A stretch of 64,000 bases of DNA from Schistosoma mansoni (GCF_000237925.1 NC_031502.1:53333120-53397119); one strand, 5' to 3'; shown: positions 1 through 11,548, numbered from the stretch's first letter. The notes: a model not told the origin generated them from the letters alone. Made by a program: numbers and translations.

Positions 1-1674
1 AAGGCTATAGGAAATCTGAAGCGAGGGAGAGCAGCAGGCCCTGACAGGTTTACCCCTGAGATTTTTAAGGATGGTGGTCCAGTACTAGCAGTGAGATTGA
101 CTGAGGTCTTAGGTAGAATCTGGGAACTGGACGTAATTCCATCTGACTGGTCCCAATCACTGATTGTGCCAGTCTATAAGAAAGGACAAAAGTCCTCCTG
201 TGACAATCACAGAGGAATCAGTTTGACTAATATAGTGTCTAAAATATTAGCTTCAATAATACTTGGACGCCTAACTAAAGCTCGTGAAGAGCAGACTAGA
301 GAAAACCAGGCTGGTTTTCGACCTGGACGTGGTTGTATAGACCAGATATTCACTCTACGTCAGGTCCTAGAACATAGACACACATTCAGACGTTCCACAA
401 TAGTAGTATTTCTTGACCTTAAGGCGGCATTTGACTCCGTTGATCGTGAGGTTCTATGGCAGTGTTTGTCACTGAAAGGAGTACCAAAGAAGTACATTAA
501 CCTCATAAAGGCTCTCTACTCGAACACAACTGGTCGAGTTAGAGCCTATGGCGAACTGTCATCAGAATTGGTTACCTCGAATGGTGTTCGTCAGGGCTGT
601 CCACTCTCCCCATTCTTGTTTAACTTTGTCGTTGACGTACTTTTAGAGATAACACTTTCATCATCTCAATCTCCAGGAGTTGAACTTTTACCGGGAGGCT
701 CACTTGTTGACTTAGAATACGCCGACGACAGAGTTCTATTTGGTGAAGACGTTGAGAAAATGCAGAGTTTTTTGACCACTATAAGCAACAATGCAGGCAT
801 GTTCGGGATGCGATTCTCTCCCTCGAAGTGCAAAATGTTACTTCAGGATTGGGTTGCATCGGCACCTGAACTAATAATAGGGAGTGAAGTAATTGAGCGT
901 GTTGACCGCTTCACTTATCTTGGGAGTCTCATCAGCCCTTGTGGTCCGGTGTGTGACGAAATCTCAGCATGGATACACCCAAATGCCCTGGTACGGCCAA
1001 GAGTGGGGAGAGTCCGCTCTCCCTCTCGAAATACTCTCACATGGCCAGCGAATATATAGCCTCTGCCAGGGAAGTCCTACCCACTGCCTTCTCGTGTTGA
1101 CCGCTTCACTTATCTTGGGAGTCTCATCAGCCCTTGTGGTCTGGTATGTGACGAAATCTCAGCACGAATACAGAAGGCTCGTCTAGCTTTCACCAACTTG
1201 CATCATTTATGGCGTAGGCGAGATATCCGTCTAGCAACAAAAGAACGGGTTTACTGTGCAGTAGTTCGTTCCGTCCTACTTTATGGCAGTGAAACATGGC
1301 CGATAAGAGTAGAGGATATTCGTAGACTACTAGTATTCGATCATAGGTGTCTTCGACGCATTGCTCGTATATCCTGGGACCACCGGGTAAGTAATGCAGT
1401 TGTTAGGAAACGGGTACTAGGTAAGGATGGCAAATCGATTGATGAAGTAGTGAAACTTCATCAGTTGAGGTGCCTGGGACACGTATTACGTATGCCCAAC
1501 CACCGACTGCTACGACGTGCAATGCTTTATGGTGTAGAAGTAAGTTGGGAGAAAGCTAGGGGTGGCCAGACCAAAACGTGGCACAAATCCATGAAGTTAC
1601 TGACCAGTGGACTAAGCTATGTTGGTAGGTGTAGACTACCTGGTTGGGATTCGCGAGATGATAGCAACCGATGA
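1..1674 (+). pseudogene. RTE reverse transcriptase ORF with one premature stop
   Basis: The frame is open from base 1 to 1674 except for one TAG at 1057-1059. RT motifs appear in order: an AGPD segment at the left edge, NHRGISL, the GFRPGRGCIDQ block, motif A FLDLKAAFDSVD, the RQGCPLSPFLFN block, and motif C YADD (LEYADDRVLFG). These are followed by the post-RT region with YGSETW and FDHRCLRRIARISWDHR. The only break comes from a 123-bp insert flanked by a 72-bp direct duplication (898-1164). The insert plus one repeat copy is 195 bp, a multiple of three, so the frame is kept on both sides and only the stop inside the insert interrupts it. Before that event the ORF was probably intact. The upstream endonuclease domain is outside the window. 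Confidence 0.85.
898..1164 (+). repeat. 72-bp direct duplication flanking a 123-bp insert
   Basis: Bases 898-969 recur at 1093-1164 with only about two differences. Between them, 970-1092 holds sequence foreign to the RT gene. The insert resembles the dispersed repeat seen near 63780-63860: both share a GTGGGGA stretch, a TAGCC-CTGCCAGGGAAGTCC-like stretch and similar spacing. A 72-bp repeat is far longer than ordinary target-site duplications. Confidence 0.85.
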
Positions 1675-3217
1675 TTAGAGACCTTGAATGACATGGCTCA
1701 AAATCGTTTGCAATGGCGAAGGTGCATCCACTCTTTGTGTTCTACCAACTTCTGAATTCCTCATGTCTCTATCTTTTTCTCTTTCCAAATTTATTTCACT
1801 GGATTATACTTCTTTAATAACATCTTCAAACCCTAATCTTTCACATAATGCTTATACTCTTACTACTCTACCACTATGGGATTTGAACCGACAACTTCTC
1901 TGTGCTAATGTGGTATGGCAACTCGAACTGATGTACGTACGTACGAAGTTCTACGTTGTGACTGACTGACTGATATTATAATTCATTCAAAATCATATTA
2001 GTACAGCTGGCTACCTATTTAACACATGCTGTAGGGTGACTTCCTTTTCCCAAATAGTATATCGACATATAAATGAACATAATACGGATTTTAAGTGCTG
2101 ATCGTTTTGATCCATATCCCATTGTTTGGGCTTAGTGAACACAACTGAATGCTAAAAGCTTTAACCCAAGTAACTGAAGTTGTTTTATTAGTTCTCATGT
2201 GCTGCGCTCATAACAGTAGGTAAAAATTGGTTAAATAAGAATTATCCGATGCTGTCAAGCATATTTTTTATACTACTAATATAACTTGATAACGAATTCT
2301 CAGCCTTCAAAAGTTTCTAAGTGATTAAGAAATCAGAGCTTCATACAAGAATCCACTATTTACTAGATTCACGTGACTGGGTTATTTTACATAAACGTTA
2401 AAAGGTAGAAGTGAACATTCGATGGTCATAATAAATAGATAGATATTTAATTATTGAGCTATATACAAGATATACGCTTCAACAACCTTGAGAAAGAAAT
2501 AGCATATGAACTTAATATACTTTCAACATCATGAGAATGTAACCATTTGATTCATTCTACATCGTAGACTGATTATCTTGTTTAAAGCAGTCAACTGTCC
2601 TATAACATTTATATCGTACTCAGCTAAACACTTTGTCCCGACCGTTGCTCCTACCTTGACGTGGTGGTCAAGCTTGCCTAGCGTGATGAGCCAATCGAGT
2701 TATACTGGCTAGAACGATCGTTCCTCAGGGTCCTACCACGACAGGTAGGTCGGTTAAAGAGCGGTAAGACTAAAAGCAGCAAATCCAAGGTCTGAGGGCG
2801 AAGTCGTACTGCTGACTGTACAAAGGTGTGACGGCAGTAAGATGTTTTCTTCAAACAACCAGCATAACAGCGATGCTGCCTTCCCACAAGGAGGGGTGGG
2901 GTTAGAAAAGGTCGACCCTACAATACACACCTCGCCTTATCCCATGGATATCCGTCCCCGGCGGTAAGGTTCCAACAAGTACGGAGCTAACACGAAAATT
3001 ACCCACAAATGAGTCGTGTGTAAACGGCCTCAATCAGTTGTCTCTTGGGCACTTCAGTCACGCTCTCAGGTTACTAAGACCACCTCTAACCCAATTTCCT
3101 TTTCGGGTACCTTTAGAAGAAACCTTCCACATGTGCGAAACCGGAAAGTGATAACCACCCTCATACCTCTAACAGCAGTTAAGATCACTGTTTTCATAAT
3201 CAACCTCTCTCTCTCGT

Positions 3218-3682
3218 ATGCTTGATGTATGCTGTGTCTCCGAAACACGCATACAGGATCCTAGTTTAGTCATTCACTTGACCTCACATCGCCAAAATGG
3301 AAAGCCGACGAGATACACCCTCCGTGTATCTGGCGACCCGATGGCTAGTTGTCGTAGACTGGTGGGTGTAGGTATAGTACTGAGTACGAGGGCAGAACAA
3401 GCACTATTAGAGTGGGTCCCTGTTAACAGTCACCTATGTGCTGTCCGACTAAACGTTTCCGTAAGAACTCGGAAGGATAGGGACACACGTCACTGCGTTT
3501 TCGTCGTTTCCGCCTACGCTCCCACTGACTGCGGCCCGGATGAAGTGAAAGGTGACTTTTACAGAAAGCTTTCTGAACTTCTTCAAAAAACTAAACGCTC
3601 AGACATATTACTTGTATCAGGTAATTTTAATGCCCAATTAGGTAGCTTACTAATTTTAAGCATGGGGAGAGATATTGTCTAA
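3218..3682 (+). pseudogene. APE-type endonuclease domain fragment of SR2-like element
   Basis: The frame contains segments typical of RTE endonucleases: GIVLSTRAEQALLEWVPV, then FVVSAYAPTDCGPDEVKGDF, then ILLVSGNFNAQLG. In the family the last block is normally GDFNA with a catalytic aspartate; here it reads GNFNA, so a catalytic residue appears lost. The N-terminal part (TWNVR-type motif) is not in this frame, and the frame ends at 3682, well before the normal domain end. Confidence 0.8.
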
Positions 3683-4168
3683 CATGGCGACCACCTGCAC
3701 CAAACCAACGATATACTCAAATAGACCATATTGCTATCAGTCATCGTTGGAGAGGCTCAATAGAAGATTGTCGCTCGTTCTGGGGTACATGTTTATACTC
3801 TAATACGAGCACGCATTTGCTTGCGCCTCACTGGACGCAGAAAAACCTCACTAGGAAGACTCATTAGAGTTGAACTGGAGGACGAGAAAGCCAAAAGTAA
3901 GTTCTATCAAGAACTGAGTTCACATTTAGGCAGTTCTTTAAACGAGACGAGTATACCGCGCATCAGTTCGTTCTGTTTTGCTTTACGGCTGCGAAACCTT
4001 ACCATTAAGAGTAGAAGTTACTCGTAAGCCACTAATGTTTGACCACAGATGTCTTAGAAATAGTGCTCGGATCTATTGGGATCACCGAGTGAGTAATAGT
4101 GAGGCTAGACACAGGGTATTAGGGAATGATGGTAAATCAGTTGATGAGGTTGTAAATCTTCATCGACT

Positions 4169-4432
4169 GTGTTACGTATGCCAGGACACCGATTACCACG
4201 ACGCGCTATGCTGACTAGTATTGGGGATGGTTGGAATAGAGTGAGAAGCGGCCAAACCGAAAAATGGCATCAGTACTTGAAGTCACTAACTTCGAGTCTG
4301 AGCCATGTTGGTAGATGCAGAATACTTGGTTGGGGTCCGTGCGACTATCGTAACCAATGGTTAAAGACTCTGGGTGACATGGCTGAGAATCGGTCACAAT
4401 GGATACACTCTTTGTCTTCCCTTAAACTATGA
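4169..4432 (+). pseudogene. Post-RT C-terminal end of SR2-like ORF
   Basis: The frame (LRMPGHRLPRRAML, then GQTEKWHQYLKSLTS, then HVGRCRILGWGP) matches the extreme C-terminus of the RT ORF in the element at 1-1674 (LRMPNHRLLRRAML, GQTKTWHKSMKLLTS, YVGRCRLPGWD). A frameshift near 4170 separates it from the preceding frame at 3978-4214, which carries the FDHRCLR block. Confidence 0.8.
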
Positions 4433-4624
4433 GATTAAAATTATTCCATATCTTTCTTCCTGTATTATATCCTTATATCCAATCTTTCTTTTATATATTT
4501 GTACCATTAAGATAACTACTATGAATTTAGTGTTGATCTTGTTGTGCTAATGAGGTGTGGCAACTTGTACCGATGCATATATGTGCTTGGTCCTACGTTG
4601 TAGCTGACTGACTAACCACTTTGT

Positions 4625-6022
4625 AAAGTATTTACTGTTTTGTAGTTTTATTATTTTGTTCTACTTTGGAACTCGCTAGTGTAGGACTTTTATCGGTCTC
4701 TGTCAATTGAATTCTTTGAATAGTCACTCTTTGCATACTATTCTCGAATGAAATAGCTGACATATTTAGAACTATCCTCTTCGCTTCCAATGATTTCACC
4801 TTAGTATACATCATATAACTATCGGTTTAGGCTAATACTCTTTAATGCATTCTATTTCGCTAGTGATTTAGAATTTTAAATCGTTGTCGGGCTTGACAAC
4901 AGGGCAGCTAACAACGTAGGAAATGTTATAAATTAAACTATCCTTCAGTGAGTTAATCATGTACTGTCTTCCTTCTATATCTGACTTCAACCGTTCTCTA
5001 ATTTCTTGGGGAGCCTTGTAGATACTAACAGTATCTGAAATCTCGAGTGAAATGTTTCATTAATCAATAGTTTAGCAGCAGTCCCTGTCATAATATTCTC
5101 TGTATTTTGCTGCCCACCTACCTAGTGAAGCGGAAAATAAACAGTAACTGGAGGTTTGAAGAAATCTCAAGGCACCAGCTTCAGATAACTATTTTCTGTG
5201 CTAAAAACAACTCTAACTTTATAGTGACTAAAATTTTCAGTTAGGACTACCAAAGCTGTGTAGTTGGAATAAATTGTGATTATAAATTTTTTATGTTTTA
5301 CTAGAAGATTAAGGAGTTCGATCAGTATGAAACCGCACACCGAAATCTTGAACTTTTAACAATAGTTTGGTTTTATCAAAAATATTAGTGACTACAATTG
5401 TCTCAACAGGCTTAAATTAACTATCTAGCTGTTGACTATTTTGAACATCCTTAGTAATCTCTTAAAAACAGAATATCTCATTCTCTTATAGGGATTCGGA
5501 ATGACTTTTTTGGAATATTATTGAAATTCCAAGAATCAGTTCTACCAAGCTATATTGTTTCCGATTTGTTAAACTTCTCATTTTGGTCACTGGGGGATTT
5601 CTAACACGATAAAGTAGTCAACCATTGTCCTACGGAGGCTATTCAATCTACTTCAACTCGCTACCTACACTAATGATACTCAAGATATACACTTTCAATC
5701 AAATCTCAAACACTCTTGTCAGTCCTATTCCTAATCAGCAGTGTAAACAAAATCACTGTGTCAAAATTTTAGATTTGAACTGTTTCACATTAATTAAAAA
5801 TGTTTCACTTCCATTAGGAGCATCAGTTATATCAAGTGTGTTCATACACCTCATTAATATCCGTCGAATAGATTCCAAAATTCTTTTGACTTCCTCTTAA
5901 CCTTCTAATATTGTTCATCATGATGTGGATCTTGGACTTAATTTCTTAAGGTCGAACTTAAGAACCACTGAAACACGGCTCTAGTTTAGAAAATATATCA
6001 GTCTGTAAGTCACAAGCTACAT
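4625..6022. other. Non-coding stretch, nothing recognised
   Basis: AT-rich sequence with only short unsupported reading frames. No RNA gene, repeat family or exon could be recognised. Confidence 0.5.
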
Positions 6023-6130
6023 CAGTCAGTCGGTCAGCTACAACGTAGGACCAGGCACATATATGCATCGGTCCAAGTTGCCATGCCTCATTAGCACAAC
6101 AAGATGAACACTGAATTCATAGTAGTTAGT
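6023..6130 (-). mobile_element. SR2-like 3'-end fragment
   Basis: On the minus strand this matches the last about 110 bp of the element at 2637-4616 (4505-4616), including the GTGCTAATGAGG stretch, TATATGTGC, and the terminal GTAGCTGACTGAC. It is a severely 5'-truncated insertion, as is usual for non-LTR elements. Confidence 0.8.
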
Positions 6131-8154
6131 TTATTATTAAGTTGATAAACCTTTTGCTAATAAAACATAACTAGTTAATCAATGCTAAAATTCCAACTGC
6201 TCTAATCATATGTGACATTTTTTTTTCAAACAACCAACTAATGACGTATTGCATTGTTTTGTCTTTTAAAAAATCTTGTTTACATTAGTCTCTTTTATTA
6301 TGTTTCTACTAAATAAATAACATACCAGTTTTTATGCCCGCAAAACTGACCAATATTTTTTGACTAAATTCTCCAGAGTATAGAAGGAGAGTGTGGATCA
6401 TGAATGAAAAACTCATTGCTACTTTTGGTTTACCAACTGTTCCTATTGATTATTCCACTTGGTTTTTTTTTGGTAGATGTAAACGTATTTAGTTCAATGG
6501 CAATAATATTACTTGGTAATGATAAACAATCACCATTTTTTCTCCCATATTATGCCTGTTTATCTATTCCACTGAAATATGATATATATATAAAGAGGAA
6601 AAGTATTCTCATCCATATTTTGAGTATTTACATTGATTTTCACTAGTTTTCTTTAGACATAAATAAAAATGAACGAAAATCCATAATCGGGAATTAATAG
6701 AGATTCTGTTAGGTGATTCCAGAAACATTTTGTAGGGTTTGATTTTTATGCAAAATTATCTTATTCGGATATAGTCAAACTAAGGTCATTGTGAGGTTAT
6801 AGTCATCTAAACAAGTGCAGCTCTCTATTTATTAGTCATTGTATTTCATAAAAGTAAAAATATTAGAACAACGGTAAATAATTGTAATCATTTCTGAAAA
6901 GAAAGATGAAATAGACAAACCGAACAGTAGTTGTAGATGCAATAAATAAATCGAGTATCTACGTAGGAAAAGAATACAATATTCGTTTATTAGTAAATGA
7001 ATAAAAATGATTCCCCCCATTATCATAGTGGATTACGATAGTGGGCTTTCAGAGTAAAATAATATTAGTCTCTTGCTTAGTTGGTAGCGACATCAAATGT
7101 AGTAAACTAATACTCAAGTAGGGAAAAAAACTTGTCGTCTTATGCAACATCATACAGTGGCTCAGTAAAACATTAAAATCGTATATTAAATACATCATTT
7201 ACACAGCTTCTTTGCGTTGTCCTTTACACACCACTATCCCTTTAATTCTGCTGTTATTTCGATTTCTTTCCTGTTCTCTTCATTTCAATCTTCTGTCAGA
7301 CATTCCACTTTTGATTGCCGCTACATACTACGTATATATGTCAACTTAAGTAGCACACACCACAATACAACTAATATGTCTATTTAACGGTATTTCAATT
7401 CGGATAAATTTAACGTGATCAAAAGTAATAAAAGGGTGTTATAGATTTTGATTATTACTTATTAGTTAACGTTTTTATCAAGAACTTGATTCGGGGAGAC
7501 AAGTTTATGGATGACCTTTGGGCGACGCCAAAGTAACCTTGAGGATGTCCACCTACAACCCAAGTCTACGAGACGGTTATGAACCAATGCGAGTAACTGG
7601 AATTATGGTGGGGGTTAGGAATTAGATTTAGGGTTTTCATCACGAACTGATATCACTTTAAATGCTATAACGCTATTTAGCCCAAAGGATAAATGAATTT
7701 CACTCTAGAATCCAAGACCTGTTGTCTTATAACTGATTGGTTCTTCCATAAGTTATAGTCTCGCCCTTGATTCTCCCTTGAAGGTTAGATTCAGTGTAAC
7801 TGCTGTTGTACTTACTACCTCTGACAAATTTACGGTTGTCTTTGATCATATCCCACTAAAAGAATTAAACCTATGGGTTAGTTTGAACGTGTAAACATTA
7901 CATTTGTTATCGGATGTGGGGCCTGGCTCACACACTGTCAGATTGACATTCAGCAATTCACTGACATCTCGCTTGATGTACCGAAATCATCAACCTCACT
8001 TAAAATTACGTGAATTTAAAGTGATTTTGGTACATTCAAGTACTGATAAAGCAATTTTTCCAGATGAAGCTAAGTAACGTGTTTGAAAATCTATTCTTTT
8101 TAATTCTAGTCTCAATCATCAGATTGTCTTTACATAAGGCTTGATAGTTAAGTC
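6131..8154. other. Non-coding stretch, nothing recognised
   Basis: AT-rich, with short open frames lacking family features. The segment near 7490-7640 is less AT-rich and looks repeat-derived, but no family could be named. Confidence 0.45.
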
Positions 8155-8275
8155 ACTGGCTTTGGTCTGCGAACCCTGGCAGCATCACGGCCCACACACA
8201 AATCAAGCGACTTGTGTGGCGCATATGTATTCGGTGCCCCTTTGTACCAATGTTTATTTGTTCAAATAAATAAGT
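8155..8275 (+). repeat. 3' tail of an unnamed dispersed repeat family
   Basis: The stretch containing GCGCATATGTATTCGGTGCC, CTTTGTACCAATGT and a terminal AAATAAATAAG is clearly similar to 40995-41105 (plus strand) and, in reverse, to about 40565-40640 and 61960-62040. The shared A/T-rich AATAAATA-type tail suggests the 3' end of a retroposed element. Confidence 0.65.
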
Positions 8276-9192
8276 TCTTTCAAATTCCCATGTTGGATAA
8301 TTGAACACTCTCTATCACGCACCTCATTCACACTTCCTTCAAGGTGAAAACCTACCAAATGCTAGACAGTACAGTGGAATCAATCACAACTCTATCTCAG
8401 TTACCCAATAGTTGATATCAAGTTTGCTCGAATTCTGTTACCAACTAGGTTTCTTCTAAACTTCAGTTTAAAAACCGTTACAGTAGATTTTCGATAGCCA
8501 AACCTAACCAGTTATTTATAAGTATTCAATGTCATACTATTTAGTTCCCAAATTTAACTGATGTATATCCACTAGTTTTGTACTATGGGTACTAATTTAA
8601 TTGCACTGTGAAACTGATAAAGAATACCTATCAATGTCACTGGAAAAAAACTGTCCTCTGTGGTAAGTCATCTGAAGTGTACTCTACATTTCACATCATC
8701 TTGCCATTTTATATTAAATAACCTTAAATATTCCTAGATGTTACTTAAAATGTTTAGGTCAACCAAGTACAAATTCATCAGCATAACGAACAACTTAATC
8801 TCAACTAACAAACTAATATTGAATAATTTTGTTGTTTTTGTGAAGATTGTTGTCATGATAGACAAAAAATAACTGGGGAACTATCAATGTTTGGAATGCA
8901 CTAAACAGCTAGTTAAAAACTTCTTAGAAGTATTCACTTCTACGTGAGATCATAGGTGAGCACTGTCGGAAATTCTTTCATTTTCAAAGAATAATTGTTC
9001 ACTGATTTACAATAATTCTTTAGATAATTTCACTTTATAATGTTAACCTTTTTTTAAAATGAATGAATAATGTTATGTCCTAACGAAGAATAAATAAATA
9101 GTAACTGTGAGGAATTATATATGGACTAATATTAAACATATTCTTATAGTGTAACTGTTAAGTAACTAGATTATATATATTTATATTTAATA
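8276..9192. other. Non-coding stretch, nothing recognised
   Basis: AT-rich sequence without a supported gene or repeat. Confidence 0.45.
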
Positions 9193-9382
9193 GTTGGATT
9201 CATGAGTCAACTGAAGCTAGACCACCATGGAAAACCTGGAAGCACTGGACGGCCGTTTCGTCCTAGCATAGGACTCCTCAACAGTGTGCATCCACGATCC
9301 CGCTCCCGGGATTCGAACCCAGGATCTTCGGTGTCGCGAGCGAACGCTTTATCTGTAGACCACTGAGCCGGCATCCAACTAC
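9193..9382 (-). mobile_element. tRNA-derived SINE with hammerhead ribozyme (SM-alpha-like)
   Basis: On the minus strand the element starts with a tRNA-like head: a box A-like stretch beginning GCCGGCTCAGTGGTCTA and a perfect box B, GGGTTCGAATCCC (plus-strand 9308-9320). The head is followed by a hammerhead-like module (9291-9243) and a short tail reading GTCTAGCTTCAGTTGACTC. This layout is known for schistosome SM-alpha SINEs. The element is flanked at its head side by further copies of GCCGGCATCCAAC-type sequence. Confidence 0.8.
9243..9291 (-). ncRNA. Hammerhead ribozyme, one core substitution
   Basis: In transcript order: stem I CACTG, core UUGAGGA (9281-9275; consensus CUGANGA, so the first core C is U), stem II GTCC/GGAC with a TATGCTA loop, GAAA core (9259-9256), stem III made of the self-complementary CGGCCG, cleavage triplet GUC (9250-9248), then the stem I partner CAGTG. 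All helices can form. The single C3-to-U change is expected to weaken or abolish cleavage. Confidence 0.75.
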
Positions 9383-9553
9383 AATCTCCACAAAAACCCC
9401 TTTCTGATAATATTCATCATGTGCTCACTGGTGACTGACTTTAAGAGGTATTTCCTGGAGTTATAGGGAGAAGCCGTGACCAGTGGAGTTCAACCGGGTC
9501 TGTTGTAAGATAGTAACTCACTGAAGACGATAGTGGATGGTGGCGCAATTTCG

Positions 9554-9639
9554 TAGATTGGTTGAAGTTAGACATTAGTTAGACATTAGACCACTGAGCC
9601 GGCATCCAACGGTGTTAATGTCTAACTTCAACCAATCCA
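9554..9639. repeat. 24-bp inverted repeat
   Basis: The left arm 9554-9577 (TAGATTGGTTGAAGTTAGAC and the next four bases) is the reverse complement of 9616-9639 with one mismatch. The 38-bp centre contains GAGCCGGCATCCAAC, which also occurs at the head of the neighbouring SINE (9365-9379). The arms therefore probably derive from two oppositely oriented copies of the same flanking repeat. Confidence 0.75.
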
Positions 9640-9654
9640 CGATTTTGAGCAACC

Positions 9655-9772
9655 GTTCACTGGCTGAGTGGTCTATCGGTTAAGTGCTCTGACGCGAGAC
9701 TGGTAGGTCCTGGGTTCGAATCTCGCGAGTGCGGGATCGTGGATGCGCACTTCTGAGGAGTCCCATAATAGG
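9655..9772 (+). mobile_element. SINE with truncated hammerhead
   Basis: The tRNA-like head reads GGCTGAGTGGTCTATCGGTT with box B GGTTCGAATC at 9713-9722. It is followed by a hammerhead 5' half: CUGAGGA at 9753-9759 (a perfect CUGANGA core) and the stem II sequence up to ATAGG near 9771. The GAAA core, stem III and cleavage site are absent, because the sequence switches to unrelated AT-rich DNA after 9772. It is a 3'-truncated copy in the opposite orientation to the one at 9193-9382. Confidence 0.75.
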
Positions 9773-10083
9773 TTAAACAAATCACTGGAAAAGAAATTTC
9801 ACTAAATTGTCTTTATAATTCTTCGAATAAATACATTCGAAAAAATTGATTCCAAGAAATCCCTTCTTTTCACATGTATTCTTTTGAATAAAATCTTTTT
9901 TCTTCTTCTCTAGTCAACTCCCTAATTTATTCAAAAAGGATTTCTTTTCGTTTGTTTTTTTCTTCCCAATAATTAAAATAACATGTGATTTGATAAATTG
10001 ATTATTTTAACTTTTCGATGATTATTAGTATCATAAGCTTTATTTATCAAAATCACTTGGTCATTCTGTGTTATTAAAGTTAA

Positions 10084-10225
10084 GTAGTAGCTAGCAGTGG
10101 AATTCAGGATGTGTATTCCGCTTCATTCTACACTTGTCAGTGTTGATGTTTCACGCTGAGACTTGAATCCAGTAACTTTCACTTTAAAGGACTGACGCCT
10201 TTATCTACTGATTTCAGATAGCTAT
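10084..10225 (-). mobile_element. Degraded SM-alpha-type SINE
   Basis: On the minus strand it has a tRNA-like head including TACTGGATTCAAGTC (box B-like) and ends in CCTGAATTCCACTGCTAGC. The same order appears in the better copy at 13062-13245 (CTGGATTCCACTGCTAGCC at its end). The ribozyme core between them is scrambled; neither CUGANGA nor GAAA can be placed convincingly. Confidence 0.65.
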
Positions 10226-11548
10226 CAGCTCGACAAACAAGTATCGTTTTTATTTGAAAGTGTTCATACTTTTCCATCGCTGATATTTAGAGATGCAGTC
10301 CATCAATCTGTGTTGGGATTTGTACATCATGAGTGGTTGACTTCGATATTGCCATTTATTAACAAGTTTTGTAACTAAGTGATAAATTACAATTCTTTGC
10401 ATCTATCGCCAGAAAATACAAACCATTACAAATAATATAAATTTTGTTTAGATATTCAGTAGTGTTATATCCGACGAAAACTAAAAAAAATGTTAACTGC
10501 CGGGATTAATTTATGGACTATTATTGTATCTATTCATATTGTATAATTATTAAGTAACTTGTTTACATAAATATATACCTTTTATCATGAGCTTTCGTTC
10601 AACCTATTAACTATTGTTATATGACTTACTATTCTTAATCTGTTGCCAGCTTTCTATTCTCAATCTCCTATACTCACAGCCACTTTTGGCTTGATCATGT
10701 ATAATTGTTATTTTTCATTTTATGGTGTGATATGATGTGGTATCTTTGTATATAAACAACTGATGTTCGAAATATCGTTTTCGTATAGTGGAGGCTGATT
10801 ACTGCATTCCGGACTCAACGGACAGGATAGTAAGAGAATCTACGGAATCGAGGGCAATTAAGAGCTTAGTGTTTACCTAAGGTTATTAGTTCTGAGAACG
10901 TAATTCTGATTATTGTTTTTATCACATGATATTAGATTGGGCCATAAGTCTTAATAAGGAATTGTCGGTGTCCTCCAAGAATCCTTCAATAAGGTTTTCA
11001 AGAAAAGATAGTGAACATTTTATCGAACCAGCATGCTCCACAAAATCTTAGAAAATTGACTGATTATGTCACTCTCTGATTGGATTGTTACTTACTGTGT
11101 AATTAAGTTTAGCATGTTTTTTAGAGGTTTCCTGAGGTCAACAGTTCATATAATCTCATAAATTCGCTTGTTTTCTATACCTAAATTAACCTTGACAGAA
11201 ATCCATCTTTTCTATCGCTCAGGTTTCTGGTGCCCTAAAGAGAGGCAAAGACATCAGCATCAAGGGTTCAGATAGGTTCTTCAATATAAACTTAGTTTTC
11301 ATCGTAGAGCTAGATCAGTTAGAGAAGTGTCGATAGTCATAGAATCTTGAAAAGTTTTGTTTATGTTATATTTCTAAATCCCTCAACAGTGTGCACCCGT
11401 TTAAAATCAGAACTATAAACCTCAGGTGTCATAACAAACATAATACCTTTAAACTATTGAATTCGAATTGGCGAGTATATAATTTATGGATGAGCCAGTT
11501 AGTAGCGTTTGAGGGATTTCAAGGTCGCGGTGCCAAGTTTAGTACCTG
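10226..11548. other. Non-coding stretch, mostly unrecognised
   Basis: AT-rich DNA with no supported exon. A short ATCCCTCAACAGTGTGCACC at 11377-11396 resembles the hammerhead arm of the minus-strand SINE at 9270-9292 and may be a very short relic. Confidence 0.4.

Larger units (their letters stand above)
1..1978 (+). mobile_element. SR2-like RTE-clade non-LTR retrotransposon, 5' end outside window
   Basis: This is the 3' portion of a non-LTR retrotransposon. It reads from the start of the reverse transcriptase domain to a 3' UTR ending in tandem GACT units near 1963-1975, a short tandem tail typical of RTE elements. The 3' UTR contains a GTAC-rich stretch near 1933. A second element of the same type follows in the same orientation at 2637. 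A reverse fragment of the same 3' UTR lies at 52262-52458, which supports the end chosen here. The SR2 assignment comes from remembered features of the schistosome RTE family and was not searched. Confidence 0.85.
2637..4616 (+). mobile_element. SR2-like RTE element, full-length ends, RT core deleted, with TSD
   Basis: This is an internally deleted copy of an SR2-like element. The 8-bp sequence CACTTTGT lies immediately left (2629-2636) and right (4617-4624), consistent with a target-site duplication, so both ends look complete. The 5' UTR (about 2637-3000) is followed by endonuclease-domain remnants (3218-3682), an endonuclease-RT linker (3821-3945) and then directly by the post-RT C-terminal region (from about 3950: YGCETLPLRVE, FDHRCLR, WDHRVSN). 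The whole polymerase core is missing between about 3945 and 3950. The 3' end has GTTGTAGCTGACTGACTAA, like the neighbouring element but from a different subfamily. Confidence 0.85.

Noticed and set aside
7490-7640. Less AT-rich patch possibly a gene or RNA
   Set aside because: No open frame, no tRNA fold and no match to the other repeats in the window; left unassigned.
9655-9735. Possible genuine tRNA gene
   Set aside because: Good A and B boxes, but it continues directly into a hammerhead module and has the SINE layout, so it is a tRNA-derived retroposon head.
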